This document shows positions 1 to 9,558 of a stretch of DNA of 64,000 bases, piece after piece. The notes beneath the pieces are model-generated. The model saw nothing but the letters and a program-made list of their open reading frames with translations. It did no database searches and was not told the DNA's origin. The position numbers were made by a program, and so were the translations under genes. The stretch lies in NCBI GenBank assembly GCA_022813625.1, contig JAKLMB010000001.1, forward strand, positions 1,736,001 through 1,800,000, in the 5' to 3' direction. The stretch is from Aaosphaeria pasadenensis. Taxonomy: Eukaryota; Ascomycota; Dothideomycetes; Pleosporales. The stretch's first letter is position 1. Each line of letters begins with the position of its first letter.

Positions 1-1720
1 GTGTCGCCCACTCCACCATTGAACGCACAACTTATGTACTACGAGAACTTCACGCCAGTATGTCCCATCAACGCCGCCATTGCCCACACAAAGGGTAGCA
101 GTTCGACACTGCACTAAGTGTTCAATCCGAACCCATTCCATGACTTTATAGGCACTTTACTATGATTGGTTGCCTCCAAGCATTTGGATTCAAACTCGAT
201 GCACATAGATACATCATATCAGTATTGGACATCACGATCTGTGCCTATGTCAACGCAAACTGCGGAGAAGGATCGAACATTCTGACGAGTGCCGATTGGA
301 CAAACATCAATGGCATTAAACTGGTAAATAGACGATGCCGGAGACTCGAAAGGCATTTGCACGTGCGAAAGAAAAACCAACGGCGTTATGCAAGACCAAC
401 TCACATCACACCTATTTACGACAATGGGTCCTCTAACGTCCTTTGAAGAATCTGCCGTCAACACCACGCACGCGCACGGCCTCGCATTGTCAACGGCCGC
501 GCCGCCGCGGCGCGCGGAACCGCGACACTTATAACCCTGCACAGTGCAGACGACGTTCAGTTGGCCCGGATCGTCTCGAGTTCGACACGGGCCGCCGCCG
601 GACTGGGAACGATGTCAATCCCGCGTTGGCTGAAATCTAACGTGGACCTTGGATTGGGCGGATTGGTTACTGATTGAGGGAAGGTGTGGACATAGGGGGA
701 TCTCGGGTCGGGGAAGGGAAGAAATGGAAAAGATCGAGGAACAAGACAAGACAAGACGCAAGACTGTAGACAAGGTTGAGGAATGTTCGAGTCTAGTGGG
801 ATGAGAGTTGGGAGGATTCCTACCTGCTTTGAGTTAGCTGCCTTAGCACCCTTACCTCTAGGCTCTACGAGGGAAGAAAAAAAAAGAACCTCAAACCAAA
901 GACCTTCTTTCGTTGAGGGAGACCGCATCTTCAATGGTGTTCCTGAGCGAATGGACTCATTGGATTGGTTCTGTATCCGCTGTTCCAAAGTTCAGACAGG
1001 GCGCCACCCAGATGCAGGAATGCGGGATCATCTGCTCAGCACACTATGTACCTCCATCTCGTGGGGGGCTTCAACCATCTCACCATGATCGGTCGTCGCA
1101 ATGTGCTTACCCGTTTTGCTAAGAAGAGGAGGAGGAGGTTACAGAAGGATTGCGTCAGGTACATTAACTAACTAAGAGCCTTGTCTACTCGTATCATCGT
1201 ACATAGGTACCTAACCTACGGGGAGTACTGAGCGTATGCCTATTGCAAACAATCAGGTCCCAATTCTGGTCCCTCTCTCAGGATGTAGAGCTACAGAGCT
1301 GCAGAGGTGTGCCATTCAGGGTCGACGCGCATGATGCAGGCGGGAACTTGTGCCCAAAAGGCCCTTGATAAGCGAGCGACTCTGAACACCCATTCGGGCT
1401 CCCCTGAAGCTGCAACGACGTCCGACTGGTTCTTTGTTCCTGGCTCGCATTTGCGGCGTAGACCGCCCGGCATAAAGGCTGCCCCCTCGAACCAACTTGG
1501 GCTCGGCTTGCGTGGATGCGTGATCTTACCTACATATCTATTTACTCTGTAACATATCGTTCGCGTGTGTGCCTTTTCTACTCTTCCTCTCGATCGAACG
1601 CGAGTGGTTCTTACATCACGGCGAATGCCCCCGTCAGGAAACAAATGGTCTGATATATTTCCAGCCCGCAGCAAATTAATCAGAGGAAACTCATTTCAGC
1701 AATCTACGAGTACAATAAAC
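1..1720. other. No supported gene; upstream region of the aminotransferase
   Basis: Only short, compositionally biased open frames are present on both strands. None has a recognisable domain or a convincing splice pattern. The right part should contain the promoter and leader of the plus-strand aminotransferase. A 15-mer, TAGGTACCTAACCTA, at 1204-1218 recurs exactly at 28628-28642. Purine-rich tracts occur around 710-770 and 1120-1140. I see no tRNA, rRNA or transposon protein here. Confidence 0.6.
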
Positions 1721-3234
1721 ATGGATTCGGGCCTGTCCAATCGAGCGGACCGAGCCTTGAAAGATATCCTCCCTAAAGGCATTGCTCTCGAACCGCCCAA
1801 AAATTACAATGCAAGCACTGCTATCGACTTGTCCAATGCCCAAAATGAAGTCCTGCGTAGCGAGGTGGGCCAATTTTTCAAGACCGCAATTGAATCCAAT
1901 CTGAACAGCCAGGTAAGGATCGGAAATATCTCCGGCAAGGACAATATCTAAGCCAATTTTGTGCTGCAGAGTTTTGATATGCCACCTGGCAATGGCGGAG
2001 AGCAAGCTGTCCGGGAAGCAATGGCTTCGTTCTTCAACCGCTACTTCAATCCGATCCACCCCGTGCTCACCGAACAAATAGTCCTGACAGCGGGAGCAAG
2101 CGACGCAATTGAGAATGTAATCCACTCGATATGCGATGAGGGCGATAGCGTCATCATCCCAGGACCATATTGGCGTATGGCACACCACTCCACACTTCCA
2201 CCCACCGCACCTCCTCTCTGAATCCCCCAAAAACGCAAATAAAAAGAGCAAAAGCATCGCAGACTGAAACATTGATTCAGATGGGTTCGACCCGATCCTC
2301 ACATCACGAGCAAACGTCAACATCCTAGTCGCCCACTCCCCGACCTACCAAAACTACGACAACTATCTGCTACCGTCCCTGCTCGCGGCCTACAACTTCG
2401 CAGACGACAGGTCGCGGATCAAAGCCGTGTTGCTCTGCAATCCCAACAACCCGCTCTCGCGCTGCTACCCCAAGCGCACGCTCGTCGAGGTCATGGAGTT
2501 CTGCCAGGAGCGTGGCCTCCATCTCGTGTCGGACGAATTGTACGCATTGACAACGCTGCAAAGCATACCGGACGAGGCGCCGACCTTCGTATCAGCCCTA
2601 TCCCTCACCGAACCGCTCGTCCCAGAGGGCGCCGTGAAGGTCGATCCAAGCCGCGTGCACGTAGTCTGGAGCGCGAGCAAACTATTCGGCTGTAGCGGCC
2701 TTCGAATCGTAAGTGACCCCCTCTCACCTCTACCAAACCGACCTGTGCAAAAAATGTTCTAACTCGACGGGTCTCAATTACCAGGGCTGTCTGATATCCC
2801 AGCAAAACCCCGCCCTATGCAAAGCCATGTCCCTCCTAACCGCCCACCACACCAACAGCATCGCCTCCCTCTTCCTCACCTCCCTCCTCACCTGGCACCA
2901 ACTCCCCACCCTCATCTCCCTCAACTCCGAGCGCCTGACCGCATCGTACCGGATCCTCGCCGCGGCGCTGGAAAACTGGGGCGTCGCGTTCGTGGCGCCG
3001 ACGCACGGGATCCTGCTCTTCGCGCGGCTGGGCATGAACGTCAAGAGCGCGGTGGAGGAGCGGGCGTATTTCAACCGGTTGGCGGTGATGGGGGTGAGGG
3101 TCGGGGCCGGGAGGTTTTATAATGGCGTCGAGGGGGAGTTTGGGTGGGCGAGGGTGCGGTTTTCGGTGCCGGTGGAGGTGATGCGGAGGGCGGTGGAGAG
3201 GATTGGGGAGTTTTTGGTTAAGGAGGGTCAGTGA
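1721..3234 (+). CDS. PLP-dependent class I/II aminotransferase, ACC-synthase-like
   Basis: Four exons fit: 1721-1912, 1970-2174, 2281-2708 and 2785-3234, giving 424 aa. All introns have GT-AG ends. The fold-type I family uses pyridoxal phosphate to transaminate or otherwise act on amino acids. Visible landmarks are a GPYW turn at the end of exon 2, the NPNNP motif, SDELY (cofactor-binding Asp and Tyr), SASK with predicted PLP lysine near residue 266 followed by GLRI, and a C-terminal RVRFSVP whose Arg would hold the substrate carboxylate. The arrangement resembles fungal ACC-synthase-like proteins often found in biosynthetic clusters, and most of these are not true ACC synthases. It is the outermost gene on the left of the putative tetramate cluster and could make or modify its amino-acid precursor (inference). 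The leader is short. The 3' flank holds a TTTC/TTGG microsatellite. Confidence 0.88.
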
Positions 3235-3260
3235 TTGATTGGGTCCGCTTCTTGTAATGG

Positions 3261-3300
3261 CTTTCTTTCTTTCTTTCTTAGTTGGTTGGTTGGTTGGTTG
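3261..3300. repeat. Compound microsatellite (TTTC)n then (TTGG)n
   Basis: Several TTTC units run directly into TTGG units, just after the aminotransferase stop codon. The tract probably lies in its 3' untranslated region. It is pyrimidine-rich and then G/T-rich on the plus strand. Confidence 0.85.
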
Positions 3301-3486
3301 AGTTATGGGAAAAAAATAGGGAGGAGGGTTGATTTCGGATGGGATGTTTGGATATTCAGCTTCGGCTAATGGAAACGTATGGTTCTGGTAATGATAATTG
3401 CGCTATACATACTAACAAAGACAATCGCATAGAAACGTGCTGTGCGAGATCAGCAAAGATGTGTCTGACCAGCGATGCAAAATGAG

Positions 3487-4476
3487 CTAATGAACACCGT
3501 TCTTTTGAGCACCATTCTCTTTCGGAGCCATCTTCGCAAGAATTTCCTCCATCATCGCACTCATCCTCTTCTGCATCACGACACCTCCGTAAGAACCATA
3601 GACATCATCCTCAGTGTCGAAACTTCCCTGGGGACTCAGCACCGCACTGCGGCCCTCCAACTCCTGGTTCGTGCTGAACCTCAACACGGCATCGACTACA
3701 TTCTCGAGGGGTGCAAAGCCCAACATGTGGACGCTTGCTTTGGAATCGCCTTCCAGGACATCCGTCATGGGCGTCTTGACGTAGAAAGGTGCGACCAGGT
3801 TAACGCGAACGCCGGCCTGGCTCGCCTTGTCTCGAATGCCGTAGAATATGCCACGCACGCCAAACTTGCTCAGGCTGTATGTTGTGCTGTTCGGATAGCC
3901 CAGGTACCCAGCCGCAGATGCAACGAGGACGATCGATTTCTTGAACGGTGTCGCCCCAGCAGGCGGAGGGAGCCGGAAGTAGTGGAGTGCGAGGTAGCAA
4001 CCCAAATATACGCCCTTGAGGTTCACATCGCCGCCGCTGTACCCGGGTTTCGGGGGAACTGTGTCCAAGGATGGTTCCGTGGCCGCGGCCATGTCGACGA
4101 GGTTCTCTTGGGCGATGATTCCGGCATTGGGGACGAAGACGTCGATGCTGCCGCCTCCGAATCTTATGGCTGATTTGAAAGCGTCGACTTGGGAGGTGTA
4201 GTCAGTGACGTCGCAATGGACGTATTGGACTTTGTAACCCTTTGATGTGAGGGTCTTAGCAGCATCTTGGCCTGCATTGCCTTGAACATCCGCAATGGTG
4301 ACGAGAGCACCGCATGATGCTATCTTATCGACACATGCTAGGCCAATTCCACTGGCGCCGCCCGTAATCAAGACTGATCTGTCTTTGAGGGTGGATGTGT
4401 CTAATAGCGATGTGAAGTCTATGGATGGAGATTTAGATGAAACAAGCCCTGCGCCGGGGGGAAGAGGTGAGGACAT
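3487..4476 (-). CDS. Short-chain dehydrogenase/reductase (classical SDR)
   Basis: Single exon of 329 aa starting at an ATG. A Rossmann dinucleotide site, TGGASGIG, lies at residues 38-45. A CDV motif is near 88-90 and NAG is at 117-119. The catalytic set is Ser187, Tyr200 and Lys204 in YSLSK. The protein therefore should be an active NAD(P)-dependent oxidoreductase of alcohol or keto groups. Similar fungal SDRs are called 15-hydroxyprostaglandin- or 5'-hydroxyaverantin-dehydrogenase-like, but substrate cannot be read from sequence. The N-terminus (about 30 residues before the Rossmann fold) and the charged tail are family extensions. It sits between the aminotransferase and the Zn2Cys6 gene and is transcribed in the same direction as the latter. 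I infer a tailoring role in the cluster. Confidence 0.9.
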   Translation of the reverse strand: MSSPLPPGAGLVSSKSPSIDFTSLLDTSTLKDRSVLITGGASGIGLACVDKIASCGALVTIADVQGNAGQDAAKTLTSKGYKVQYVHCDVTDYTSQVDAFKSAIRFGGGSIDVFVPNAGIIAQENLVDMAAATEPSLDTVPPKPGYSGGDVNLKGVYLGCYLALHYFRLPPPAGATPFKKSIVLVASAAGYLGYPNSTTYSLSKFGVRGIFYGIRDKASQAGVRVNLVAPFYVKTPMTDVLEGDSKASVHMLGFAPLENVVDAVLRFSTNQELEGRSAVLSPQGSFDTEDDVYGSYGGVVMQKRMSAMMEEILAKMAPKENGAQKNGVH

Positions 4477-5106
4477 GTCTGCGCCTAACGTCCGTTACAA
4501 TGCGTACAGCCGTACTCGAGGTGGAATAATTCTTGGTCGGGAACTTAGAGGAGGCGATCTGCACCGTAGGGTATGTTGTTGGCGAAGACGAAGACCAAAG
4601 TCCCCGAACAACCAACATTGTTGCTGATATAGGTTTCGTGAACCCTGTACATGTGTTTCGCCGAACACTTGCCTAGGTAAGTAGAGAAGTAGTTGCATTG
4701 ATGGTACGGGCCGTACACCAAGCGAGTCAGCGGGAACGATGAGCCTCTAAGCTGGCCATGATAGGTCTCGGTTAACACAACAACTTGTGCCTTGTAGCAG
4801 AGCCCCGCGCCAATGACTAGACATGTCGATGATGGGTGGCCGTGTGTGATATAGATTGACCTGTGCAGGTGTACGAAAGAGGTCAACAAGGAGAGATGCG
4901 GGTGAGATACCCCGCATTCGGACTCGGACGCGTACTCTGCTAAGCTACCCCTCTATGTTTTCTGTGATATGGCCGGGGCAGTCCATTACTGTTCTGGTTA
5001 ATGGGTGCGCAATGGCGGCAATTTTCCCATCGAATAGCAATGGTGTCGTCGTGCGGAATGACTTTCCAATGCACGGATCTTCGTAAAATCAATCTTGTCG
5101 TGGCAT
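4477..5106. other. Intergenic: SDR promoter and regulator 3' flank
   Basis: This 630-bp spacer separates two minus-strand genes. On the minus strand, 4545-4889 is open for 114 codons, begins at TTG rather than ATG, and encodes a short Cys-containing stretch. I could not find a start or signal peptide for it, so it is not called as a gene. Confidence 0.5.
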
Positions 5107-6516
5107 TCACCCCAGGCTGAACGACCAATTCCATTCCTTCAATACTTCTGCCCAATCTCGTTTCTCTTGTCCATTTAGAGTCGGTCTCCAGACTTCTTGT
5201 AGTACTTGTTGTACCATGCCTACGTTCTCATATCTATTGCGCTCTTGGATATTCGACAATCGTTGGAAGCAAAGCGCAATCTGGGCCTCCTCGTCCAACT
5301 CTGCGCCGGCGAGGAACATTGGATAAAGCATACTCGACTCGGCAGGACTTCCGGGAGGTATCCTAGAGAGGAACTGCATCGCTCTAGCTGCACATACCGG
5401 TATGAGAGGTTTGTGCTCTTCTGAATTGTGATACAGTTGTATCAACGCTGCTAGTCGATATGACTCCGCCAATGCGATAAGGTCGAGTCCGAGCGTAAGA
5501 TCAATGCACGGCGAAGAGAGAGGGCTTTCGTAAGTCCACTGCTTGATATCCTCTTCTATTGATTTGAAGGCAGCTCCCGAGAGGTGTGGAAACGCGGGAT
5601 TGGGCGCAGTGACGTACTGGATCCGACGTATGAGCGAACAGAGGGTGTACGAGATTCCCATCAATGGATCGATGGCATTACCATCACCCAGTGAGAGGAA
5701 GGGAGAGAAGTCACGTTCGCTGGGGTAGAACGTATCAGAAGGCGATGCTCTGGTCATCAGCGAGGCCATCACATCGTGGTAGGTGAAGTGTCTGTGGAGG
5801 GACTCCAGCTCCCACGAAGTCATCATACCCTGATCAAGATACAATGAGTTCAGGAGTTTCCGGGCGCAACGCATCTGAGAGAGCCATTTCGTATGCTTGT
5901 TTCCGAGAAGGCACTCGAGCCCCACTAATAACATAAGCATGCCAATGACCTGATAAGTATCCGAGATCGGCTCTCCCGTTGGGGAGATACGCTCTCTGAT
6001 AAACTCGTGGCATTTTACTTGATGCTTTGCGGAGAGCTGCTGTAGATACTGTACTCTCTGTGGATTCGTGGTCCTCCTGGCTAATTGGGCAGATGACAAG
6101 GCGGTAATGGCGTCTAAAATACCATTGGACTGGAAGGCCATAGGGATGTACAGAGAGGTGTAGAAGCTTGAAGGGGTCGAGGCCACGGAGATACTTGGTA
6201 CGAATGCTTCAATGTAGTACTGGAGGAGATGCTTACTCTCGGCACCCTTTTCCCCAGGGAGAGAATCCCAGGGATCCAGCGACGCTCTCGGGGAGAAGAT
6301 CAACTCAGTAGACGTCGAAGGCTGTGGGGACGGATCGCGTTCCGCTTCGGGAACGATCTGACGCTGGGTTTGCCATTCGCACTTCAGATTCAGACGAGTG
6401 CAATTGTGGCAATCTGGTCGTTTCTCGTCGCATCTCTTGCGGCGAGCGCGACAGGTCAAGCAGCCTTGCCTGGAACGCGGGGCAAATTTGCGCTGGCGCG
6501 GTCGTGAATCTCCCAT
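5107..6516 (-). CDS. Zn2Cys6 fungal transcription factor, likely cluster regulator
   Basis: Single exon of 469 aa. The Gal4-type binuclear zinc cluster is at the N-terminus with Cys at residues 19, 22, 29, 36, 39 and 46 (C-X2-C-X6-C-X6-C-X2-C-X6-C), wrapped in basic residues. The remainder looks like the alpha-helical fungal regulator middle region (fungal_trans_2 type, common in C6 regulators). It should act in the nucleus as a DNA-binding activator recognising CGG half-sites. It is divergent from the MFS transporter, with about 1.1 kb of shared upstream sequence, and lies beside the NRPS-PKS. In Pyricularia the tenuazonic acid synthetase gene also has a neighbouring Zn2Cys6 regulator (TAS2), which makes a pathway-specific role likely but unproven. 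Confidence 0.92.
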   Translation of the reverse strand: MGDSRPRQRKFAPRSRQGCLTCRARRKRCDEKRPDCHNCTRLNLKCEWQTQRQIVPEAERDPSPQPSTSTELIFSPRASLDPWDSLPGEKGAESKHLLQYYIEAFVPSISVASTPSSFYTSLYIPMAFQSNGILDAITALSSAQLARRTTNPQRVQYLQQLSAKHQVKCHEFIRERISPTGEPISDTYQVIGMLMLLVGLECLLGNKHTKWLSQMRCARKLLNSLYLDQGMMTSWELESLHRHFTYHDVMASLMTRASPSDTFYPSERDFSPFLSLGDGNAIDPLMGISYTLCSLIRRIQYVTAPNPAFPHLSGAAFKSIEEDIKQWTYESPLSSPCIDLTLGLDLIALAESYRLAALIQLYHNSEEHKPLIPVCAARAMQFLSRIPPGSPAESSMLYPMFLAGAELDEEAQIALCFQRLSNIQERNRYENVGMVQQVLQEVWRPTLNGQEKRDWAEVLKEWNWSFSLG

Positions 6517-7595
6517 GGCGATACGGTTCCGGGTGGGTATGGGGTCCTGCTGCTTACCACGAGATGGCAGTCAACGTTGGACACCCAATGCATAGTCTGG
6601 TGAGGAGAATTTTCGGATTGTTGATGGAACACGAAGGGAATCCAGAGGAACACAGCTAGCCGTCAGTAGGAGTAGGAGTCAAGCTTGCCTAGTTATCGAT
6701 AACGTACGATGGAACGAATATGAACGAATGAACGAAGCCATAAATGACCCTAACGTGCCTAACTCGAGCCCCGTGACTTCGGGAGCGACTGCGATAATTC
6801 GTGCCAAGCCGCCGCCGGTGGTCTTGATGACAATTCCACTGTGGGGTAGAACAATCCAATTCCAGCCACCGCCAATGGCCATGACCTGACCTGACTGTCA
6901 TCGTGAGAACTTCATGTTCATTGTTTAGTATGGCCATTTATGGTTATGACGGAAACCCTCTTCGATTTCGCAGAAATGGGTTCAATTCCGATCCGATGGT
7001 TGGAAGAAATCTCTAGGAAGGGCCTCCTGACCTATCGGATGCGTTCCGCAGTCATCATCTTCCGCCACTGAGATACTTCTAATTCCCTTTAGGGTCATGG
7101 ATTATTCCCACAGAAGATGTTTGGTTCGAACCATCAGATTTGAGTTCATGGAAGAACAAAGGAAGCTGAAGGCGAACTGTGGCGCGGGTTGGTACGGAGA
7201 TCACCAAAGATAAGAGGCCCAATTTGCCTCGTACCTCTCGCTTCGGATCGCGACGCGCCGTAAAAGCACGGCGAAAAGTCCTGAACCGGACTAGTGCACT
7301 TCCTACAATCATACATTATCAACTTTCACCCTCTCTTCTTCAGTCCTTCTTTCCTGCATTTTATTCTTTTCTTTCTTCTTTTTACACCCCCCGGATTGAC
7401 ACAACAGAGTCTGATGCGGCTCGGTAGAGCCGTGTGAAATCTGAGTGAAGGCCTTTCCAATCTCTTCCATATCTTTGAACACGATAAAAATTTTACCCCT
7501 GCACGGACTTTCCAACCCATCGCATTTGCGCCCAACAAGAAAAAAAAAGGAATTCCAATTGTACTGGATTGTATTCAGGCAAAGAGATAGCCTGT
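6517..7595. promoter_or_regulatory. Divergent promoter between Zn2Cys6 regulator and MFS transporter
   Basis: This 1.08-kb segment has no supported gene and should hold both promoters. A CGG-N11-CCG pair at 7244-7260 has the spacing used by Gal4 and is a candidate regulator site, though one such site could be chance. A pyrimidine-rich tract at about 7325-7390 precedes the MFS start, as is common in leaders of well-expressed fungal genes. Confidence 0.5.
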
Positions 7596-9305
7596 ATGGA
7601 AGACCTCCAAATCCATAATCTCCAAGAAGAGCTGCTTCCGGGCTCGCGACGTATCATCAAAGATGAGCACGCGAGCACCTCTGACGACAGTCTCCTCGAA
7701 AAACATGGCGATGTTATCCTTGTTCCACAGCCAACACAGTCACCTAACGACCCCCTGAACTGGAGTTTGGCGCGCAAAATTTGGCACACCCTTCTTGTTT
7801 GCTATATTACTGCCCTGACTGCTGGCACCGCCAACACGGCGGGTGCGGCTGCTGTAGGCGTTAACGAAGAGTATGGCATAAGCTATGACGTCTTCAACAC
7901 CGGCGCCGGTATTCTCTTTATCGGGATAGGGTACTGGACGCTCCTAGCATCTCCGGGTTCCCATCTTTATGGCCGCAGAATCGCATACCTCGTGAGCTGC
8001 GTCTGGGGCATTATTGGCAATTTCTGGTTCGGCAGACTCCAGAATAAGAACGACACCATTTGGACCCAGCTTTTTGTTGGTGCATCAGAGGCTGTCGGCG
8101 AGGCTGCTGTACAACTATCCCTCCTCGACATTTGGTTCGAGCACCAGAATGGAACCTCTCTGGGACTGTACACTCTAGCAACCTCACTAGGAACTTACAT
8201 CGGCCCACTGCTTGGTGGCCATATCGCGAGCAGCTCCTTGGGTTGGCGCTGGATTGGATATTGGGGAGGCATTGCATCTGTCATCACACTCGCCATTTTC
8301 TACTTTGGATTGGAGGAGACCTCATTCCCGCGTGATCGATACCTATCTCTTCAATCCCAGGTTATCGATGATTCCCCAGCGGATCCGACTGCTGTACCAC
8401 ATGCTGCCGATGGCACTGTCGAGGCAGCACCTCCGTCGACTGCTGCGCAGTACCCAGATGAGAAGAATGTCGGCTCAAATCCCATCGCCACGGCACAACG
8501 ACGCATTTCCGTTTCATTCAGCCAGCGCAAGACGTACTGGCAGCGTATCGCCGTTATCACGCCTGCACCCAACCTACGTGGTTGGGGTTTCAAGCAATAC
8601 GGAAAGCGCTTATGGTCCACTCTCCGCATTTTCACATTCCCAGCTTGCATCTACGCAGGTCTTCAGTGGGGCATGCAAAACGTCTGCCTTTCGTACTATC
8701 TCACCGTCCAGGAGGACCACTGGATCGGACCTCCATGGTACTACAGCGATGCCGCAGTAGCCAACATGAACCTCGCCTGCCTCATCGGCAGCGTAATCGG
8801 TTGTTTCTACGGAGGCTACCTCAGTGACAAATTCCAAATCTGGATGAGTCGCCGCAACAACGGCATCATGGAGGCAGAGTTCCGTCTCGCGCTCATGGTG
8901 CCCTGCGCACTCATCTTCCCCGCCGGCATGCTCCTCTTCGGCATCGGATCCGAGCACGGTTGGGCCTGGCCGGTTCCCTACGTAGGCCTGGGTTTCATCG
9001 GTTTCGGCTACGGCTGTGCTGGAGATCTAAGTATCACGTATCTGGCCGACGCGTACCCGGATATGATTCTCGAGGGTATGGTGGGTGTTGCCGTGATCAA
9101 CAACACCTTGGCCATGATCTTCACCTTCGCCGCTAGCGGTTGGCTCGACTCGGGCATCCAGAACTGCTTCATCGCTTTGGCCGTCATCAGCTTCGTCGTC
9201 ATGATCTTGTCGGCGCCTATGATGTACTGGGGCAAGTCGATCAGGAGGTGGACGAGGCCCATGTACACGAACTACTTGCACCTGCGAGATGGTATGGATC
9301 AGTAG
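7596..9305 (+). CDS. Major facilitator superfamily transporter (DHA1-like drug/metabolite exporter)
   Basis: Single exon. I use the ATG at 7596 (569 aa) because the frame upstream opens only with a TTG. About 12 hydrophobic helices can be followed. A hydrophilic N-terminus ends in DPLNWS, the hallmark preceding helix 1 in fungal drug:H+ antiporters. A long polar central loop (roughly residues 245-325) follows helix 6. LYGRR after helix 2 matches the conserved loop 2-3 motif region, and LSDKF follows helix 8. It should sit in the plasma membrane and export a small molecule by proton antiport. Its place between the regulator and the NRPS-PKS suggests export of the cluster product and self-protection (inference). 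Confidence 0.92.
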   Translation: MEDLQIHNLQEELLPGSRRIIKDEHASTSDDSLLEKHGDVILVPQPTQSPNDPLNWSLARKIWHTLLVCYITALTAGTANTAGAAAVGVNEEYGISYDVFNTGAGILFIGIGYWTLLASPGSHLYGRRIAYLVSCVWGIIGNFWFGRLQNKNDTIWTQLFVGASEAVGEAAVQLSLLDIWFEHQNGTSLGLYTLATSLGTYIGPLLGGHIASSSLGWRWIGYWGGIASVITLAIFYFGLEETSFPRDRYLSLQSQVIDDSPADPTAVPHAADGTVEAAPPSTAAQYPDEKNVGSNPIATAQRRISVSFSQRKTYWQRIAVITPAPNLRGWGFKQYGKRLWSTLRIFTFPACIYAGLQWGMQNVCLSYYLTVQEDHWIGPPWYYSDAAVANMNLACLIGSVIGCFYGGYLSDKFQIWMSRRNNGIMEAEFRLALMVPCALIFPAGMLLFGIGSEHGWAWPVPYVGLGFIGFGYGCAGDLSITYLADAYPDMILEGMVGVAVINNTLAMIFTFAASGWLDSGIQNCFIALAVISFVVMILSAPMMYWGKSIRRWTRPMYTNYLHLRDGMDQ

Positions 9306-9558
9306 TTTTGTGATCGGTGGATCACCCGGTTATTTGCTTTCCTCAAAAGAATTGTTTTTTGTTGATTGTTGATACCCAATTTTTTACAGGAGGTGGGGGG
9401 GAAGAACTGAGAGAGTTTACATAGATGGGAAGATGCACATGTACATCTACATGTCTATATCATAGAAGACGGATAGGAGTTTCACATATATGACCAGGTC
9501 TCGATAGATACATGATCGTTACAGTCATTTCAATTAGATATAAAATCTCTATACATAT

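Noticed and set aside
557..988. 143-codon minus-strand frame in the first kilobase
   Set aside because: No recognisable domain. The frame runs through purine/pyrimidine-biased sequence and starts without useful context.
6965..7000. GGGTTCAATTCC word resembling a tRNA T-arm on the plus strand
   Set aside because: The stem has a G/G clash and no other tRNA arms are found at the right distances.
7569..7595. N-terminal extension of the MFS transporter
   Set aside because: The frame upstream of 7596 opens at TTG, and the first ATG is at 7596.
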